Assembly (NCBI GenBank): GCA_029547705.1
Contig: JAKPOU010000017.1
Span: 124,001-188,000 of the forward strand
Reading direction: 5' to 3'
DNA from: Bacteroidota bacterium
GTDB taxonomy: Bacteria; Bacteroidota; Bacteroidia; Bacteroidales; VadinHA17
DNA length: 64,000 bases
How positions within the stretch are numbered: position 1 is the first letter of the stretch; each line of letters opens with the position of its first letter. Shown here one piece after another: positions 26,400 through 35,078 of this stretch. The notes below the pieces were generated by a model that saw nothing but the letters and a program-made list of their open reading frames with translations, made no database searches and was not told the origin of the DNA. The position numbers were made by a program, and so were the translations under genes.

Positions 26400-27689
26400 A
26401 TGAAGATCAAAAGACTGCTGCCCCTCACCGTTTTGCTTATTTTTTCTGTATCTCTCTGCGGACAAGGCCTGCAACAGGCAAAATCCGGATCCCTTCTCAG
26501 GGCCGGAACAGCCAGGACGGATATCACTCCGGCTCTTCCCGTCAAGCTTTACGGATATGCCTCCAGGAAAACCTATTCTGAAGGTGTGCATGATCCGCTG
26601 AGTGCCCGTGTTGTTGTTTTTGAAAACAACGGCAGGAGGCTGCTGCTTGTTTCTACTGATATCGGATCATACGGAAACGAAGTATATCATACAATACGAA
26701 AAGCAATTACTGACAGGTTCGGATTCAGTGAATCGGAAATATTCCTGTCAACGATCCATACCCACAGTTCTCCCACACTCACAGTCAATTCCCAGACGGG
26801 TGACCCGAACAATATTGAATACACGAAATTCCTCCAGGAAAGGCTGCTGGCTGCCATAGATGAAGCCATCCGGGATTTAAGGCCTGTAACGGCCGGAGCA
26901 GGGAAGGGTTCGTCACCTGTGGGTGCCAACCGCCGCGAAATGCAGGCTGACGGTTCAATAAAGCTTGGAAGGAATCCTGAGGGCATTACCGACAAGGAAG
27001 TGGTGGTGATGAAAATTGCCACTCCCGACGGCAGGCCGCTGGCTGCTCTTTATGACTATGCGACGCATTCCACCTCCCTGGGACCGCGGAACATGCTGGT
27101 CAGCGGTGACGTCCTGGGCCTTTCCGCCCAGTTTGTAGAGAAGATACTGGGGAAAGATGTGATTGCTCCTGTTTTTACAGGTGCTTCAGGTAACATAGAT
27201 CCGTGGTACAGGGTTTTGCCGGAATTCAGCAGTGAACCCGGCTGGATTCCCGAACCGGTGCTTCTGGGCAATCTGCTCGGGGTGGAGGTTGTTCATGTAT
27301 TCCGGGGAATCCGTGAAACGGACCTTACAGGAGATATCTCCACTGATTTTGCCATTCTTGAATGCCCCCGGAAAATTACGGCTGAAGCTCCATCAGGAAC
27401 AGACCAGCCTTCAGTTGTCCCCGTGCATATAACGGCAGCACGCATAGGGAAGGATGTTGCCTTTATAGGATTCAATGTTGAAATGCTCACCGAAATAGGA
27501 ATGGAAATAAAAGCCGGATCACCCTTCCGGTATACCTTCATAATAACACACTGCAACGGATCGGCCGGATACCTTGCTCCCGCCGGCCTGTACAAGGAAG
27601 GAGGATATGAGGTTGAATCCTCAAGATTCGCAATAGGATCGTCAGACATGGTTGTGAAAAAAGCACTGAGAATGCTTTACGACCTGTAG
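26400..27689 (+). CDS. Exported neutral/alkaline ceramidase N-terminal domain protein
   Basis: A 429-residue protein with a signal peptide (LLPLTVLLIFSVSLCGQG); the start at 26400 is chosen because it begins that signal, although the frame is open from 26325. The mature protein begins with RAGTARTDITPALPVKLYGY and carries TIHTHSSPT near residue 120, the zinc-binding HxH region of the neutral/alkaline non-lysosomal ceramidase family (pfam04734). DVLGLSAQFVE and VFTGASGNIDPWYR are further family blocks. It contains only the N-terminal catalytic-type domain, without the C-terminal domain of true ceramidases, so the real substrate may be another amide or ester. It stands alone between recJ and a convergent gene. 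Confidence 0.82.
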   Translation: MKIKRLLPLTVLLIFSVSLCGQGLQQAKSGSLLRAGTARTDITPALPVKLYGYASRKTYSEGVHDPLSARVVVFENNGRRLLLVSTDIGSYGNEVYHTIRKAITDRFGFSESEIFLSTIHTHSSPTLTVNSQTGDPNNIEYTKFLQERLLAAIDEAIRDLRPVTAGAGKGSSPVGANRREMQADGSIKLGRNPEGITDKEVVVMKIATPDGRPLAALYDYATHSTSLGPRNMLVSGDVLGLSAQFVEKILGKDVIAPVFTGASGNIDPWYRVLPEFSSEPGWIPEPVLLGNLLGVEVVHVFRGIRETDLTGDISTDFAILECPRKITAEAPSGTDQPSVVPVHITAARIGKDVAFIGFNVEMLTEIGMEIKAGSPFRYTFIITHCNGSAGYLAPAGLYKEGGYEVESSRFAIGSSDMVVKKALRMLYDL

Positions 27690-27759
27690 GAGACTGCTGT
27701 CATGAGCAATGGAAATGCCGGTTCCGGCCCGGTCTTTATTATTGCCTGCGGCGGCCTTT

Positions 27760-29733
27760 TTAAAATCTCATTATTAACTGCATCCTGAGCTCGTTCAGGT
27801 CTTCCGGCGGATTATTGTCATGAAATGATGTATGGGCATATTTCAGCCTGATACGGGCAAAAGAGGAAAAATTCCATTCAGTCATCAGATACATCCTTGA
27901 ACCTTCCCTTGAAAATGCCGGGATGCTGTAACTGTAAAGCAGGTCATGTTCATAAACATATAGCCGGGAATCCCAGTCATCGGTACTGAACAGGCAGAAC
28001 CTTGTCCAGAAAGTAAGGGGAAGGGTTCTGAAAGAATATTTCAGATCCTGTGACATCAGGTATCCCCTGCTTCCGCTTTCACGGACCGATTTGCAGTCGA
28101 TCCTGAAATTCAGGGACAGGTTCTTCTCCGGGGAATACCTGAATACTGTCCTGAGTGTTCCGGAGGAAGCTGTTTTCCTCCCGGCAATTCCCCTGTCCTT
28201 TTTTTCATTATTAACGGACGATCTGTTGCAGTACGACATTTCAACATTCAGTCTGTCCGGAGGCAGATATCTCAGTTTTACTTCATATCTTTTTGACAAC
28301 GACGGGAAACTTGTTCTGTATTTCAGCCACGGATGACGGCAAAGGTCGTATCCTGCACTGATGAAGAGATATCTTGCTGCCTCGAAAGTGAAATTCCCCA
28401 GTATCCCTTCCTCGTTTGCAGCCGAGGAGCCGGTTCCGGGCCCTCTTGAATGCAGGCCCCCGAAGCCGGGGGAGTAATAACGGTAAAGTCCGTTAATGGT
28501 CAGCCTTCCTGAGGCTCTCAGGGTAAAACCCTGAACGAGTGCTGACCTGTTGCTTCCCCCGTATGATAATTCGCCGAAAAGCAATGACCTGCCAATGGAT
28601 GCCGTGTAGTAAGCTGAAAGTATATCTTTTCGCCTGCCGGTGAAGTCAAACAACTTCTCAGCTTTGGCCAGGGAGTCTGTAAACGGAAGTGAAAGGATGG
28701 TCCGGTGAAAGTTCATGCCCGCTGTCACTTTCCTGAAATTCAGGCTCAGGTTAGTCCCGTATGCCGTTTCGGCAGCGGCATCCTTTTTCAGGATAGCGGA
28801 CGGGGTGTTGTGCAGTCCTGTTTTATAAAGGCTTCTGATATACAGTTCTGATGAATCACCTGAATATTCCGTTGCGGCGTCAATCCTGTTATGTGAGAAA
28901 AACAGCGACAGCCCGGCCATTCCGCTTGCCAGTTCACATGCGGCACCCCTGAAAAAATTGTTTTCATCCACAGAGGTATAGGGTTTTATTTCATTCCGTG
29001 AAGGAAAATATCCGGCCGCGGTAAGCGGCAATCCGGTATGGATGCCGGTATTGAGTGCCGTACCCTGGCCGAATTTTGCCGAATAATCGCCTGCTATCAC
29101 TTTTCTTACAAGGCCGTTGCCTGAAAAGGCCAGATGGGCGGAAAGGAAATCGGGAAGGGGAGGAGAGCCGGAAAGGAATTTCTCCCCGGGATCCTTCTCA
29201 CAGGTAAATCCTGCAGTGAAAGGACCCTTTTCTGTTCTGTGCCTGACAAGTATTTTCCATGCTGATCCGGGATAGTTGCTGTCAGATCCCGCAGGCTTGA
29301 TGATGAAACTGGAAAGGGTTCTGCTCATGAACTTAGAATTTATATTAATTTTCCGTCCTGATTCTCTGAGACTTATCAGCGGATTCATGATTTCTGCCGT
29401 TCTGCGGTCGAATCCCGGTATTGATGCGATCTCGTAAAGGGACAGGATACTGCCTGTTGATCTGATGTGATCGCTGAGTGCCCTGATCTGAAAGTCTGTA
29501 AGAAAGAACAGGCGTGCCAGTTCATTTTCTTCGGCCGAATTGATCATGACGGGATTCTCTGCCAGCTCCTGGAGACGTTCAAGAAAGATGGCTGCTGATT
29601 CAGGATCGCTTTCATCCCCTGCCAGCTCCTCGGCAATGTCTGTCATGTCGCTCTGCCTGATTTCCTGGCCGTGGATAAGCACTGAAACACATAACAGGAC
29701 CGCCAGAATCAATATTGTCAGATGAGGTTTCAT
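27760..29733 (-). CDS. Exported HhH-motif protein with predicted beta-barrel
   Basis: A 657-residue Bacteroidota protein. A signal peptide (about 1-22, ending HGQE) is followed by a helical region (about 28-128) with helix-hairpin-helix-like turns: EIASIPGFDRRTAEIMNPLI resembles the ComEA/HhH pattern of two turns spaced around a conserved Gly. The remaining roughly 500 residues alternate polar and aromatic residues like an outer-membrane barrel, ending in a terminal Phe (MQLIMRF), a feature of barrel C-termini. Such HhH-barrel proteins are widespread in Bacteroidota and functionally uncharacterised. It follows another barrel gene by 109 bases on the same strand. DNA binding is only a suggestion from the HhH motif. 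Confidence 0.7.
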   Translation of the reverse strand: MKPHLTILILAVLLCVSVLIHGQEIRQSDMTDIAEELAGDESDPESAAIFLERLQELAENPVMINSAEENELARLFFLTDFQIRALSDHIRSTGSILSLYEIASIPGFDRRTAEIMNPLISLRESGRKININSKFMSRTLSSFIIKPAGSDSNYPGSAWKILVRHRTEKGPFTAGFTCEKDPGEKFLSGSPPLPDFLSAHLAFSGNGLVRKVIAGDYSAKFGQGTALNTGIHTGLPLTAAGYFPSRNEIKPYTSVDENNFFRGAACELASGMAGLSLFFSHNRIDAATEYSGDSSELYIRSLYKTGLHNTPSAILKKDAAAETAYGTNLSLNFRKVTAGMNFHRTILSLPFTDSLAKAEKLFDFTGRRKDILSAYYTASIGRSLLFGELSYGGSNRSALVQGFTLRASGRLTINGLYRYYSPGFGGLHSRGPGTGSSAANEEGILGNFTFEAARYLFISAGYDLCRHPWLKYRTSFPSLSKRYEVKLRYLPPDRLNVEMSYCNRSSVNNEKKDRGIAGRKTASSGTLRTVFRYSPEKNLSLNFRIDCKSVRESGSRGYLMSQDLKYSFRTLPLTFWTRFCLFSTDDWDSRLYVYEHDLLYSYSIPAFSREGSRMYLMTEWNFSSFARIRLKYAHTSFHDNNPPEDLNELRMQLIMRF

Positions 29734-29842
29734 AGAGATTTCCCTTCATTCAGAATTTCCTGTCCCTGTTTCCATTTACGGCTCTTCATCACGGAGTCCC
29801 TTGCCGGTAATTTCTTAAATGCTTTTCCCTGTATGATTTTTC

Positions 29843-30667
29843 TCATTGATCCCTTAGCAGAAATATCAGCGAAAGAGAAGTGGTTATTCCCAGCCGTTCA
29901 TGGCCGGCAAAGCTCATGTCAAGACTGATGCGGTCGAAACTGTATCCCAGTCCGAAGGAGAATGACGAATTCCGGCTGCTGAAGCCTCCTCTTACAAAAA
30001 GATCATCCGTCAGCCCGTATTCAAACCCGGTTCTCAGTATCAGTGTGCTTCCCGTGCACATCTCCGCTTCAGCACCTGCAAACAGGTTTTCATTGAGCAT
30101 TATCCCCGCACCTGCCCTGATGAACGAGGGCAGGGTTCTTTTGCGCAGTGAGTTTGGAAGAGGGTTGAAAACATGGACCCCGATGTTTATGTTTTCCGCG
30201 GGTCTTATCGTCAACCCTCCCTCGAAGGTGACAGAATGGATATTATCGTATTTTTCCGAAACCTTCTCAAAGAAATAGTCTATCTGCACGCCGGAGGAAA
30301 TATTTTCCCACAGTATTGTTCCGCATGCAATACCGAAAGTTTGTCTGTTGAAATGTGAAAAACCGAAGTGGGAGTAGATTATTCCCAGCGAGGGTTTTCC
30401 CGCGGGGATTATCATTGCGGCGGTACGTGAGCCCAGTTCGCTGATGTTGAAGCGGTTCTCATAATTTATCCCTGCCGAGAAGTCATGGAAGGATGCCAGC
30501 AGTGCAGGATTTCTGAAAGAGGACCAGAAGCCAGGTTTCATGACACATACCGATCCCCTGCCCGCATCTGCTGCTCCTGCCGGAAGACTGTGAGGATTAT
30601 TGCCGGAAAGGGCAAGACCGAGGGAAAACACTATCAGGGAAACAGGTATTTTGTGCAGCGAGTACAA
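29843..30667 (-). CDS. Predicted outer-membrane beta-barrel protein
   Basis: A 274-residue protein with an N-terminal signal (VSLIVFSLGLALSG). Its mature N-terminus has the pattern GAADAGRGSVCVMKPGFWSS followed by FRNPALLA, which resembles PorV/PorQ-like or FadL-like barrels (G-x-A-x-x-x-G followed by NPA). The rest is strand-like with alternating hydrophobic residues and ends in SLIFLLRDQ. It lies 35 bases downstream of purE and 109 bases upstream of the HhH barrel gene, all on the same strand. The pairing with the HhH protein suggests a shared envelope role; nothing shows a specific function. Confidence 0.6.
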   Translation of the reverse strand: MYSLHKIPVSLIVFSLGLALSGNNPHSLPAGAADAGRGSVCVMKPGFWSSFRNPALLASFHDFSAGINYENRFNISELGSRTAAMIIPAGKPSLGIIYSHFGFSHFNRQTFGIACGTILWENISSGVQIDYFFEKVSEKYDNIHSVTFEGGLTIRPAENINIGVHVFNPLPNSLRKRTLPSFIRAGAGIMLNENLFAGAEAEMCTGSTLILRTGFEYGLTDDLFVRGGFSSRNSSFSFGLGYSFDRISLDMSFAGHERLGITTSLSLIFLLRDQ

Positions 30668-30702
30668 ACTGTTTCAATATCTGACAGCAATATAGGAAAA
30701 AA

Positions 30703-31209
30703 TCAGTTTGTTTTAAAGGGGAATTTTATATTTTTTATTTCCTCATTGGCACTGACAATCTTCTTTTTCAGATCTTCCTTGTATCTGATCACTTCCTTCA
30801 TCACATCCTTATTTCCTGCAGCGATGATCTGGGCGGCCAGGATACCTGCATTCTGTGCGGCGTTGACGCCAACGGTTGCCACCGGTACGCCGGGAGGCAT
30901 CTGGAGTATTGAAAATATTGAATCGAGGCCCTCAAGCGAGGCATTTATGGGTACGCCTATCACAGGAAGAGGAGTCATGGCTGCAATGACACCGGGCAGG
31001 TGAGCTGCCATTCCTGCTGCGGCAATGATAACCCTGATACCTCTGTCTGCTGCTGATCTGGCAAATTCTTCCACTTCCCCGGGTGTCCGGTGAGCTGAAA
31101 GTGCGTTTATCTCAAAAGGGATTCTGAAATCATTCAGTATCTGCGCCGTTTTTTCCATAATGTCCAGATCGGACAGGCTGCCCATTATTATGCTTACCAG
31201 TGGTTTCAT
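30703..31209 (-). CDS. purE: N5-carboxyaminoimidazole ribonucleotide mutase
   Basis: A 168-residue class I PurE, which converts N5-CAIR to CAIR in purine synthesis. Signature segments are SIIMGSLSDLDIM near 6-18, NALSAHRTP near 38-46 and AAAGMAAHLPGVIAAMTPLP near 67-86. The frame is open further upstream to 31362, but that extension overlaps the divergent hpt gene and its promoter; the ATG at 31209 gives the standard N-terminus MKPLVSIIMGS. A -7 box (TATTTTTG) lies 32 bases upstream. It is divergent from hpt-adk, so synthesis and salvage genes share one intergenic region. Confidence 0.95.
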   Translation of the reverse strand: MKPLVSIIMGSLSDLDIMEKTAQILNDFRIPFEINALSAHRTPGEVEEFARSAADRGIRVIIAAAGMAAHLPGVIAAMTPLPVIGVPINASLEGLDSIFSILQMPPGVPVATVGVNAAQNAGILAAQIIAAGNKDVMKEVIRYKEDLKKKIVSANEEIKNIKFPFKTN

Positions 31210-31240
31210 GATATTGTTACAATTAACTTCCTGACAAGGA

Positions 31241-31248
31241 CAAAAATA
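31241..31248 (-). promoter_or_regulatory. -7 box TATTTTTG for purE
   Basis: Exact TAnnTTTG match on the minus strand, with a leader of about 25 bases before the purE ATG at 31209. It lies within the upstream extension of the PurE frame, supporting the shorter start. Confidence 0.5.
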
Positions 31249-31262
31249 AGTTATTATTTTCA

Positions 31263-31270
31263 TAATTTCG
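31263..31270 (+). promoter_or_regulatory. Possible -7 box TAATTTCG for hpt-adk-obg
   Basis: One mismatch to TAnnTTTG, 27 bases before the hpt ATG. It lies only 14 bases from the opposing purE box, so the two promoters would be back to back. Confidence 0.35.
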
Positions 31271-31297
31271 CAGCATCCCGGAATTGAGAAAACGGAA

Positions 31298-31834
31298 ATG
31301 AACGAAACAATTATTCTGAACAAGAGATTCAGGGAATCGATTCCTGAAGAGGCAATACTCAAAAGGATAGATGAAATGGCGGATCAGATGAACCATGATC
31401 TTTCAGGCAGGGATGTGCTTTTCCTGGGCATTCTTAACGGGGCCTTCATGTTTGCATCGGAAATCTTTAAAAGGCTGAAGATTGATGCGCGGATATCGTT
31501 TGTGAAGACATCCTCATACAGCGGAACAAGCTCTTCCGGCACACTGAGCCGGCTGATCGGCCTTAACGAGGACATCAGGGGGGAGAATGTTATCATTCTT
31601 GAAGATATTGTTGACAGCGGATATACCCTGGAAAGTATAGTTCATGAGATCATTCTTCGGGGGGCTGCCTCCATCGGCATCGCTACCCTTCTGTTCAAGC
31701 CGGAAGCCTATGTGAAAAACTTTACGCTGGATTATACCGGCTTCAGAATACCGAATGACTTTGTTGTCGGTTTCGGTCTGGATTATGACGGATACGGCCG
31801 GAATCTGACTTCTGTATACACATTAGTACCTTAA
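31298..31834 (+). CDS. hpt: Hypoxanthine phosphoribosyltransferase
   Basis: A 178-residue type I phosphoribosyltransferase that salvages hypoxanthine and guanine to IMP and GMP using PRPP. The PRPP-binding loop is visible as VIILEDIVDSGYTLES near 97-112. The N-terminal VLFLGILNGAFMFASE carries the first PRPP contact, and DFVVGFGLDYDGYGRN near the C-terminus is typical of the family. adk follows after 11 bases and obg after that, a common Bacteroidota arrangement. Confidence 0.94.
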   Translation: MNETIILNKRFRESIPEEAILKRIDEMADQMNHDLSGRDVLFLGILNGAFMFASEIFKRLKIDARISFVKTSSYSGTSSSGTLSRLIGLNEDIRGENVIILEDIVDSGYTLESIVHEIILRGAASIGIATLLFKPEAYVKNFTLDYTGFRIPNDFVVGFGLDYDGYGRNLTSVYTLVP

Positions 31835-31845
31835 ATAATTATTTT

Positions 31846-32424
31846 ATGCTGAACTTTTTGATTTTTGGTCCTCCGGGATCAGGTAAAGGCACACAGTCAG
31901 TAAAACTGGCTGAAAAATTCAATCTGGCCCATCTTTCCACGGGCGATATGCTGAGGGCCGAGATTGCCGCAGAAACGGAACTGGGAAGGAAGGTGAGCTC
32001 CATAATGGCAAAGGGTGAGCTGGTCCCGGATGAGGTTGTGATAGAGATGATTGCCGGAAAGATTGACAGGGCAGAAAATGTTGCCGGATTCCTGTTTGAC
32101 GGCTTTCCGAGAACAGTCGAGCAGACAGTCGCTCTTGAAAAGATGCTGAATGACAGGAAAATGAAAATAGACTCCATGCTTGTCCTGGATGTGGAGCATG
32201 ATGAGCTGGTGAAAAGACTGGTCGGGAGGGCTGAGTTGTCCGGCAGGCCTGATGACAAGGATACCGTGGTTATTGAGAACCGGATTGCGGTTTACAGGGG
32301 AAAGACCGAACCCATAATCTCTTACTGCCGCGAACGTGGCATATACCAGCCTGTCAACGGAATGGGAAGCATAGAGGAGATATTTGACAGGCTCAGTGTT
32401 CATGTCAGCCGGCTTGCGAACTAG
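31846..32424 (+). CDS. adk: Adenylate kinase
   Basis: A 192-residue nucleoside monophosphate kinase balancing AMP, ADP and ATP. The P-loop GPPGSGKGTQ lies at 8-17, the AMP-binding segment HLSTGDMLRAEI near 31-42 and FDGFPRTVEQ near 84-93. It is the short variant: the LID region around residues 125-140 (GRAELSGRPDDKDT) is a short loop without zinc-binding cysteines. It is tightly packed between hpt and obg, consistent with one transcript. Confidence 0.96.
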   Translation: MLNFLIFGPPGSGKGTQSVKLAEKFNLAHLSTGDMLRAEIAAETELGRKVSSIMAKGELVPDEVVIEMIAGKIDRAENVAGFLFDGFPRTVEQTVALEKMLNDRKMKIDSMLVLDVEHDELVKRLVGRAELSGRPDDKDTVVIENRIAVYRGKTEPIISYCRERGIYQPVNGMGSIEEIFDRLSVHVSRLAN

Positions 32425-32456
32425 ATCTGCCTGACAATCAGGAATAAGGAAAGAGA

Positions 32457-33449
32457 ATGTCCTCAGCCAGCTTTGTTGATTATGTGAAAATTTTCTGCCG
32501 TTCTGGCAATGGCGGCGCAGGCTCCTCCCATCTGCGGAGGGAGAAATTTGTGCCGAAGGGAGGGCCGGATGGTGGTGACGGAGGCAGGGGAGGACATGTT
32601 ATCCTGAGGGGGAACGGTCAGATGTGGACCCTTCTTCACCTTAAGTTCCGCCGGCATATATTTGCGGAGCACGGGGGTGCAGGGGGAAGACAGCAGTCAA
32701 CAGGTGCCGACGGGGAGGATGTGGTAATAGAAGTGCCTCCGGGAACCGTTGTAAAGACTGCGGAATCAGGGGAAATGATTCTTGAAGTCACATCTCACGG
32801 CGAGGAAAGGATACTGGTGAAAGGAGGCAGGGGAGGACTTGGAAATGTACATTTCAAGTCTCCGACAAACCAGACCCCGCGCTATGCCCAGCCGGGTGAG
32901 AAAGGTTCGGAAGGATGGTTCATCCTTGAACTCAAGCTTCTGGCCGATGTGGGCCTGGTCGGCTTTCCCAATGCCGGAAAATCAACACTTCTTTCGGTCC
33001 TTTCATCCGCAAAGCCCAAAATTGCGGATTACCCGTTTACAACACTTGTACCAAACCTTGGTATTGTTGCCTGCAGGGATAACAAATCGTTCGTGATGGC
33101 GGATATTCCCGGGATAATTGAAGGGGCTCACGAAGGGAAGGGCCTTGGTGTAAGATTCCTCAGGCATATTGAAAGAAATTCCCTCCTTCTTTTCGTTATC
33201 CCTGCCGACACCGGCGACATACGCAGGGAATATGAAATACTGCTGAATGAACTAAGCCTGTATAATCCTGAACTGCTCGACAAGAAAAGAGTTCTGGCAG
33301 TTTCCAAAACAGATCTGCTGGATGATGAGCTCAAATCAGGACTAAGCAGGGATCTGCCCGACATACCGGGAATATTTGTGTCCTCCTTTACAGGAACGGG
33401 ACTGAATCAGCTGAAGGACCTGTTGTGGGGAGTCCTTAACGAAAACTGA
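32457..33449 (+). CDS. obg: GTPase Obg (ribosome assembly/stress GTPase)
   Basis: A 330-residue Obg/CgtA GTPase linked to 50S subunit maturation and growth control. The N-terminal glycine-rich OBG fold (about 1-160, with [20 protein letters not shown] and [19 protein letters not shown]) is followed by the G domain: G1 [12 protein letters not shown] near 167, G3 [16 protein letters not shown] near 212 and an NKxD-equivalent written SKTD near 285. It lacks the extra C-terminal OCT domain of some homologs, which is usual in this phylum. It is the third gene of the hpt-adk-obg cluster. Confidence 0.96.
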   Translation: MSSASFVDYVKIFCRSGNGGAGSSHLRREKFVPKGGPDGGDGGRGGHVILRGNGQMWTLLHLKFRRHIFAEHGGAGGRQQSTGADGEDVVIEVPPGTVVKTAESGEMILEVTSHGEERILVKGGRGGLGNVHFKSPTNQTPRYAQPGEKGSEGWFILELKLLADVGLVGFPNAGKSTLLSVLSSAKPKIADYPFTTLVPNLGIVACRDNKSFVMADIPGIIEGAHEGKGLGVRFLRHIERNSLLLFVIPADTGDIRREYEILLNELSLYNPELLDKKRVLAVSKTDLLDDELKSGLSRDLPDIPGIFVSSFTGTGLNQLKDLLWGVLNEN

Positions 33450-33458
33450 TCTGATTAC

Positions 33459-34016
33459 ATGCTTGAAAACCTTGATCGCCAGATTTTTCTTTTCCTGAAT
33501 TCAGGATATTCTCCCTTTCTCGACAAGCTGATGTGGATAATCAGCGGAATTCTGACCTGGGTACCTCTTTATTTAGCTGTTCTGATATGGATATGGCTGA
33601 AGTACAGGAGGAAAGCCCTCCTTATTCTCCTTTTTATCATCCTGGCAGCCACCCTTACGGAGCTGACGTCGGTGCATCTGTTCAAAAATGTGTTTCAGAG
33701 GCTCAGGCCCTGCCACGAGCCTTCGCTTCAGGGAATGGTTCACATTGTTAACTGCCATTGCGGGGGACTTTACGGATTTGTATCATCCCATGCGGCAAAC
33801 TCCTTCAATGTTGCGGTACTGAGTCTTCTTTTCATCAGGGAAAGATGGTTCTCGGTCTTCATGATCATCTGGGCACTGCTGGTCGGATACAGCAGAATCT
33901 ATCTCGGAGTGCACTATCCCGGTGATGTGCTTTGCGGGTCGCTTCTCGGGGCACTGATAGGGTGGAGCTGCTACAGGCTGTATCTTGTTGCGGAAAAAAA
34001 CATCAGGCCGGAATGA
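33459..34016 (+). CDS. PAP2-family membrane phosphatase
   Basis: A 185-residue inner-membrane phosphatase with about five helices. The three PAP2 motifs are present: K-x6-RP as KNVFQRLRP near 77, the SSHA-type histidine motif (FVSSHAANSFN) near 107 and SR-x5-H-x3-D as YSRIYLGVHYPGD near 152. Such enzymes dephosphorylate undecaprenyl pyrophosphate, phosphatidylglycerophosphate or phosphatidate; the substrate cannot be read here. The usual PSGH is replaced by SSHA, as seen in many Bacteroidota homologs. It starts 9 bases after obg and is followed by lplA after 12 bases. Confidence 0.88.
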   Translation: MLENLDRQIFLFLNSGYSPFLDKLMWIISGILTWVPLYLAVLIWIWLKYRRKALLILLFIILAATLTELTSVHLFKNVFQRLRPCHEPSLQGMVHIVNCHCGGLYGFVSSHAANSFNVAVLSLLFIRERWFSVFMIIWALLVGYSRIYLGVHYPGDVLCGSLLGALIGWSCYRLYLVAEKNIRPE

Positions 34017-34028
34017 AATCATTTTGCA

Positions 34029-34976
34029 ATGATCTGCATTGACCTTGATACAACCGATCCCTGTTTCAATCTTGCAGCCGAGGAATACCTGCTCAGGAAC
34101 AGAGAGGAAGATTTTCTTGTTATCGGAGTGAACAATCCCTCGGTCATAATCGGAAAACATCAGGTTGCACACCGTGAAGCCGATACAAAATTCGTCAGCC
34201 GGAACTTTATTCCGGTTATCAGGAGGATATCCGGAGGCGGGGCAGTTTATCACGACCGGGGCAACATCAATTTCTCATTCATTATTCAGAGCCGGAGCGG
34301 CCATCAGGTGAATTTCAGGAAATATACGCGGCCGGTTATTGAATTCCTGGCATCACTGGGAACGGATGCTGTCCTTGAAGGGAGAAACAACCTCAGGGTG
34401 AAGGGGCTCAAGATTTCGGGAAATGCCGAACATGTCTACCGCGAGAGAGTCCTTCATCACGGAACGCTCCTGTTCAATGCCGACACAGAGATGCTGAAAC
34501 GTTCGCTTCGAAAAAATACATCTTCCTATCTTACCAGGGCGGTTGATTCAGTTCCTTCCCGGGTTGCCAATCTCGGGGACCTGATGGGCGGAAGGGTGAA
34601 TATGGAGGAGTTCAGGTCGCTGTTGCTCGACTTTTTCCTCAGGAGAGAGGAAAACAGGCTGCACAGGCTCACTTCCGGGGAAGAGAGTCAAATCAGACTG
34701 ATTGCTGATTCAAAATACCGGACCTGGGAATGGAACTATGCTTACGGGCCGGAATACCAGTTTGCGGATGAGTTTGAGATCGGCGGGGAATCATGTTCCT
34801 GCCGGATGACCGTTAAGGATGGAATAATCAGGGAATGTGCAATATCGGGAAACACAGGGCTGGAAAGGGCAGCGGAAGGGCTGACGGGCTGCAGACATAT
34901 GCCGGAAGATATGATGAAGGTGTTCAGGAATGAAAATATCAGACTGGAAAGCCCGGATATTTACAAATTTTTTTAA
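34029..34976 (+). CDS. lplA: Lipoate-protein ligase A
   Basis: A 315-residue ligase that activates free lipoate with ATP and attaches it to lipoyl domains. Family motifs are RRISGGGAVYHDRGNINFSF near 74-93 and GLKISGNAEHVYRERVLHHG near 126-145, including the catalytic lysine. The C-terminal accessory domain is present (about 240-315). Together with lipA and lipB at 22986-24598 the organism can both make and scavenge lipoate. The gene sits between the PAP2 phosphatase and plsC on the same strand. Confidence 0.93.
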   Translation: MICIDLDTTDPCFNLAAEEYLLRNREEDFLVIGVNNPSVIIGKHQVAHREADTKFVSRNFIPVIRRISGGGAVYHDRGNINFSFIIQSRSGHQVNFRKYTRPVIEFLASLGTDAVLEGRNNLRVKGLKISGNAEHVYRERVLHHGTLLFNADTEMLKRSLRKNTSSYLTRAVDSVPSRVANLGDLMGGRVNMEEFRSLLLDFFLRREENRLHRLTSGEESQIRLIADSKYRTWEWNYAYGPEYQFADEFEIGGESCSCRMTVKDGIIRECAISGNTGLERAAEGLTGCRHMPEDMMKVFRNENIRLESPDIYKFF

Positions 34977-35078
34977 GCAGCACCGGGAGAGGTATGCGCC
35001 GGAACAATACAGATATTGAATAAGGACATTCTCAAATCATTGCCGGAGCTGCAGAGCGCTGGTATAAAAATTCAAAGT

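Noticed and set aside
31210-31362. Upstream extension of the purE frame
   Set aside because: It would overlap the hpt start and contains the purE -7 box; the shorter start gives the canonical PurE N-terminus.
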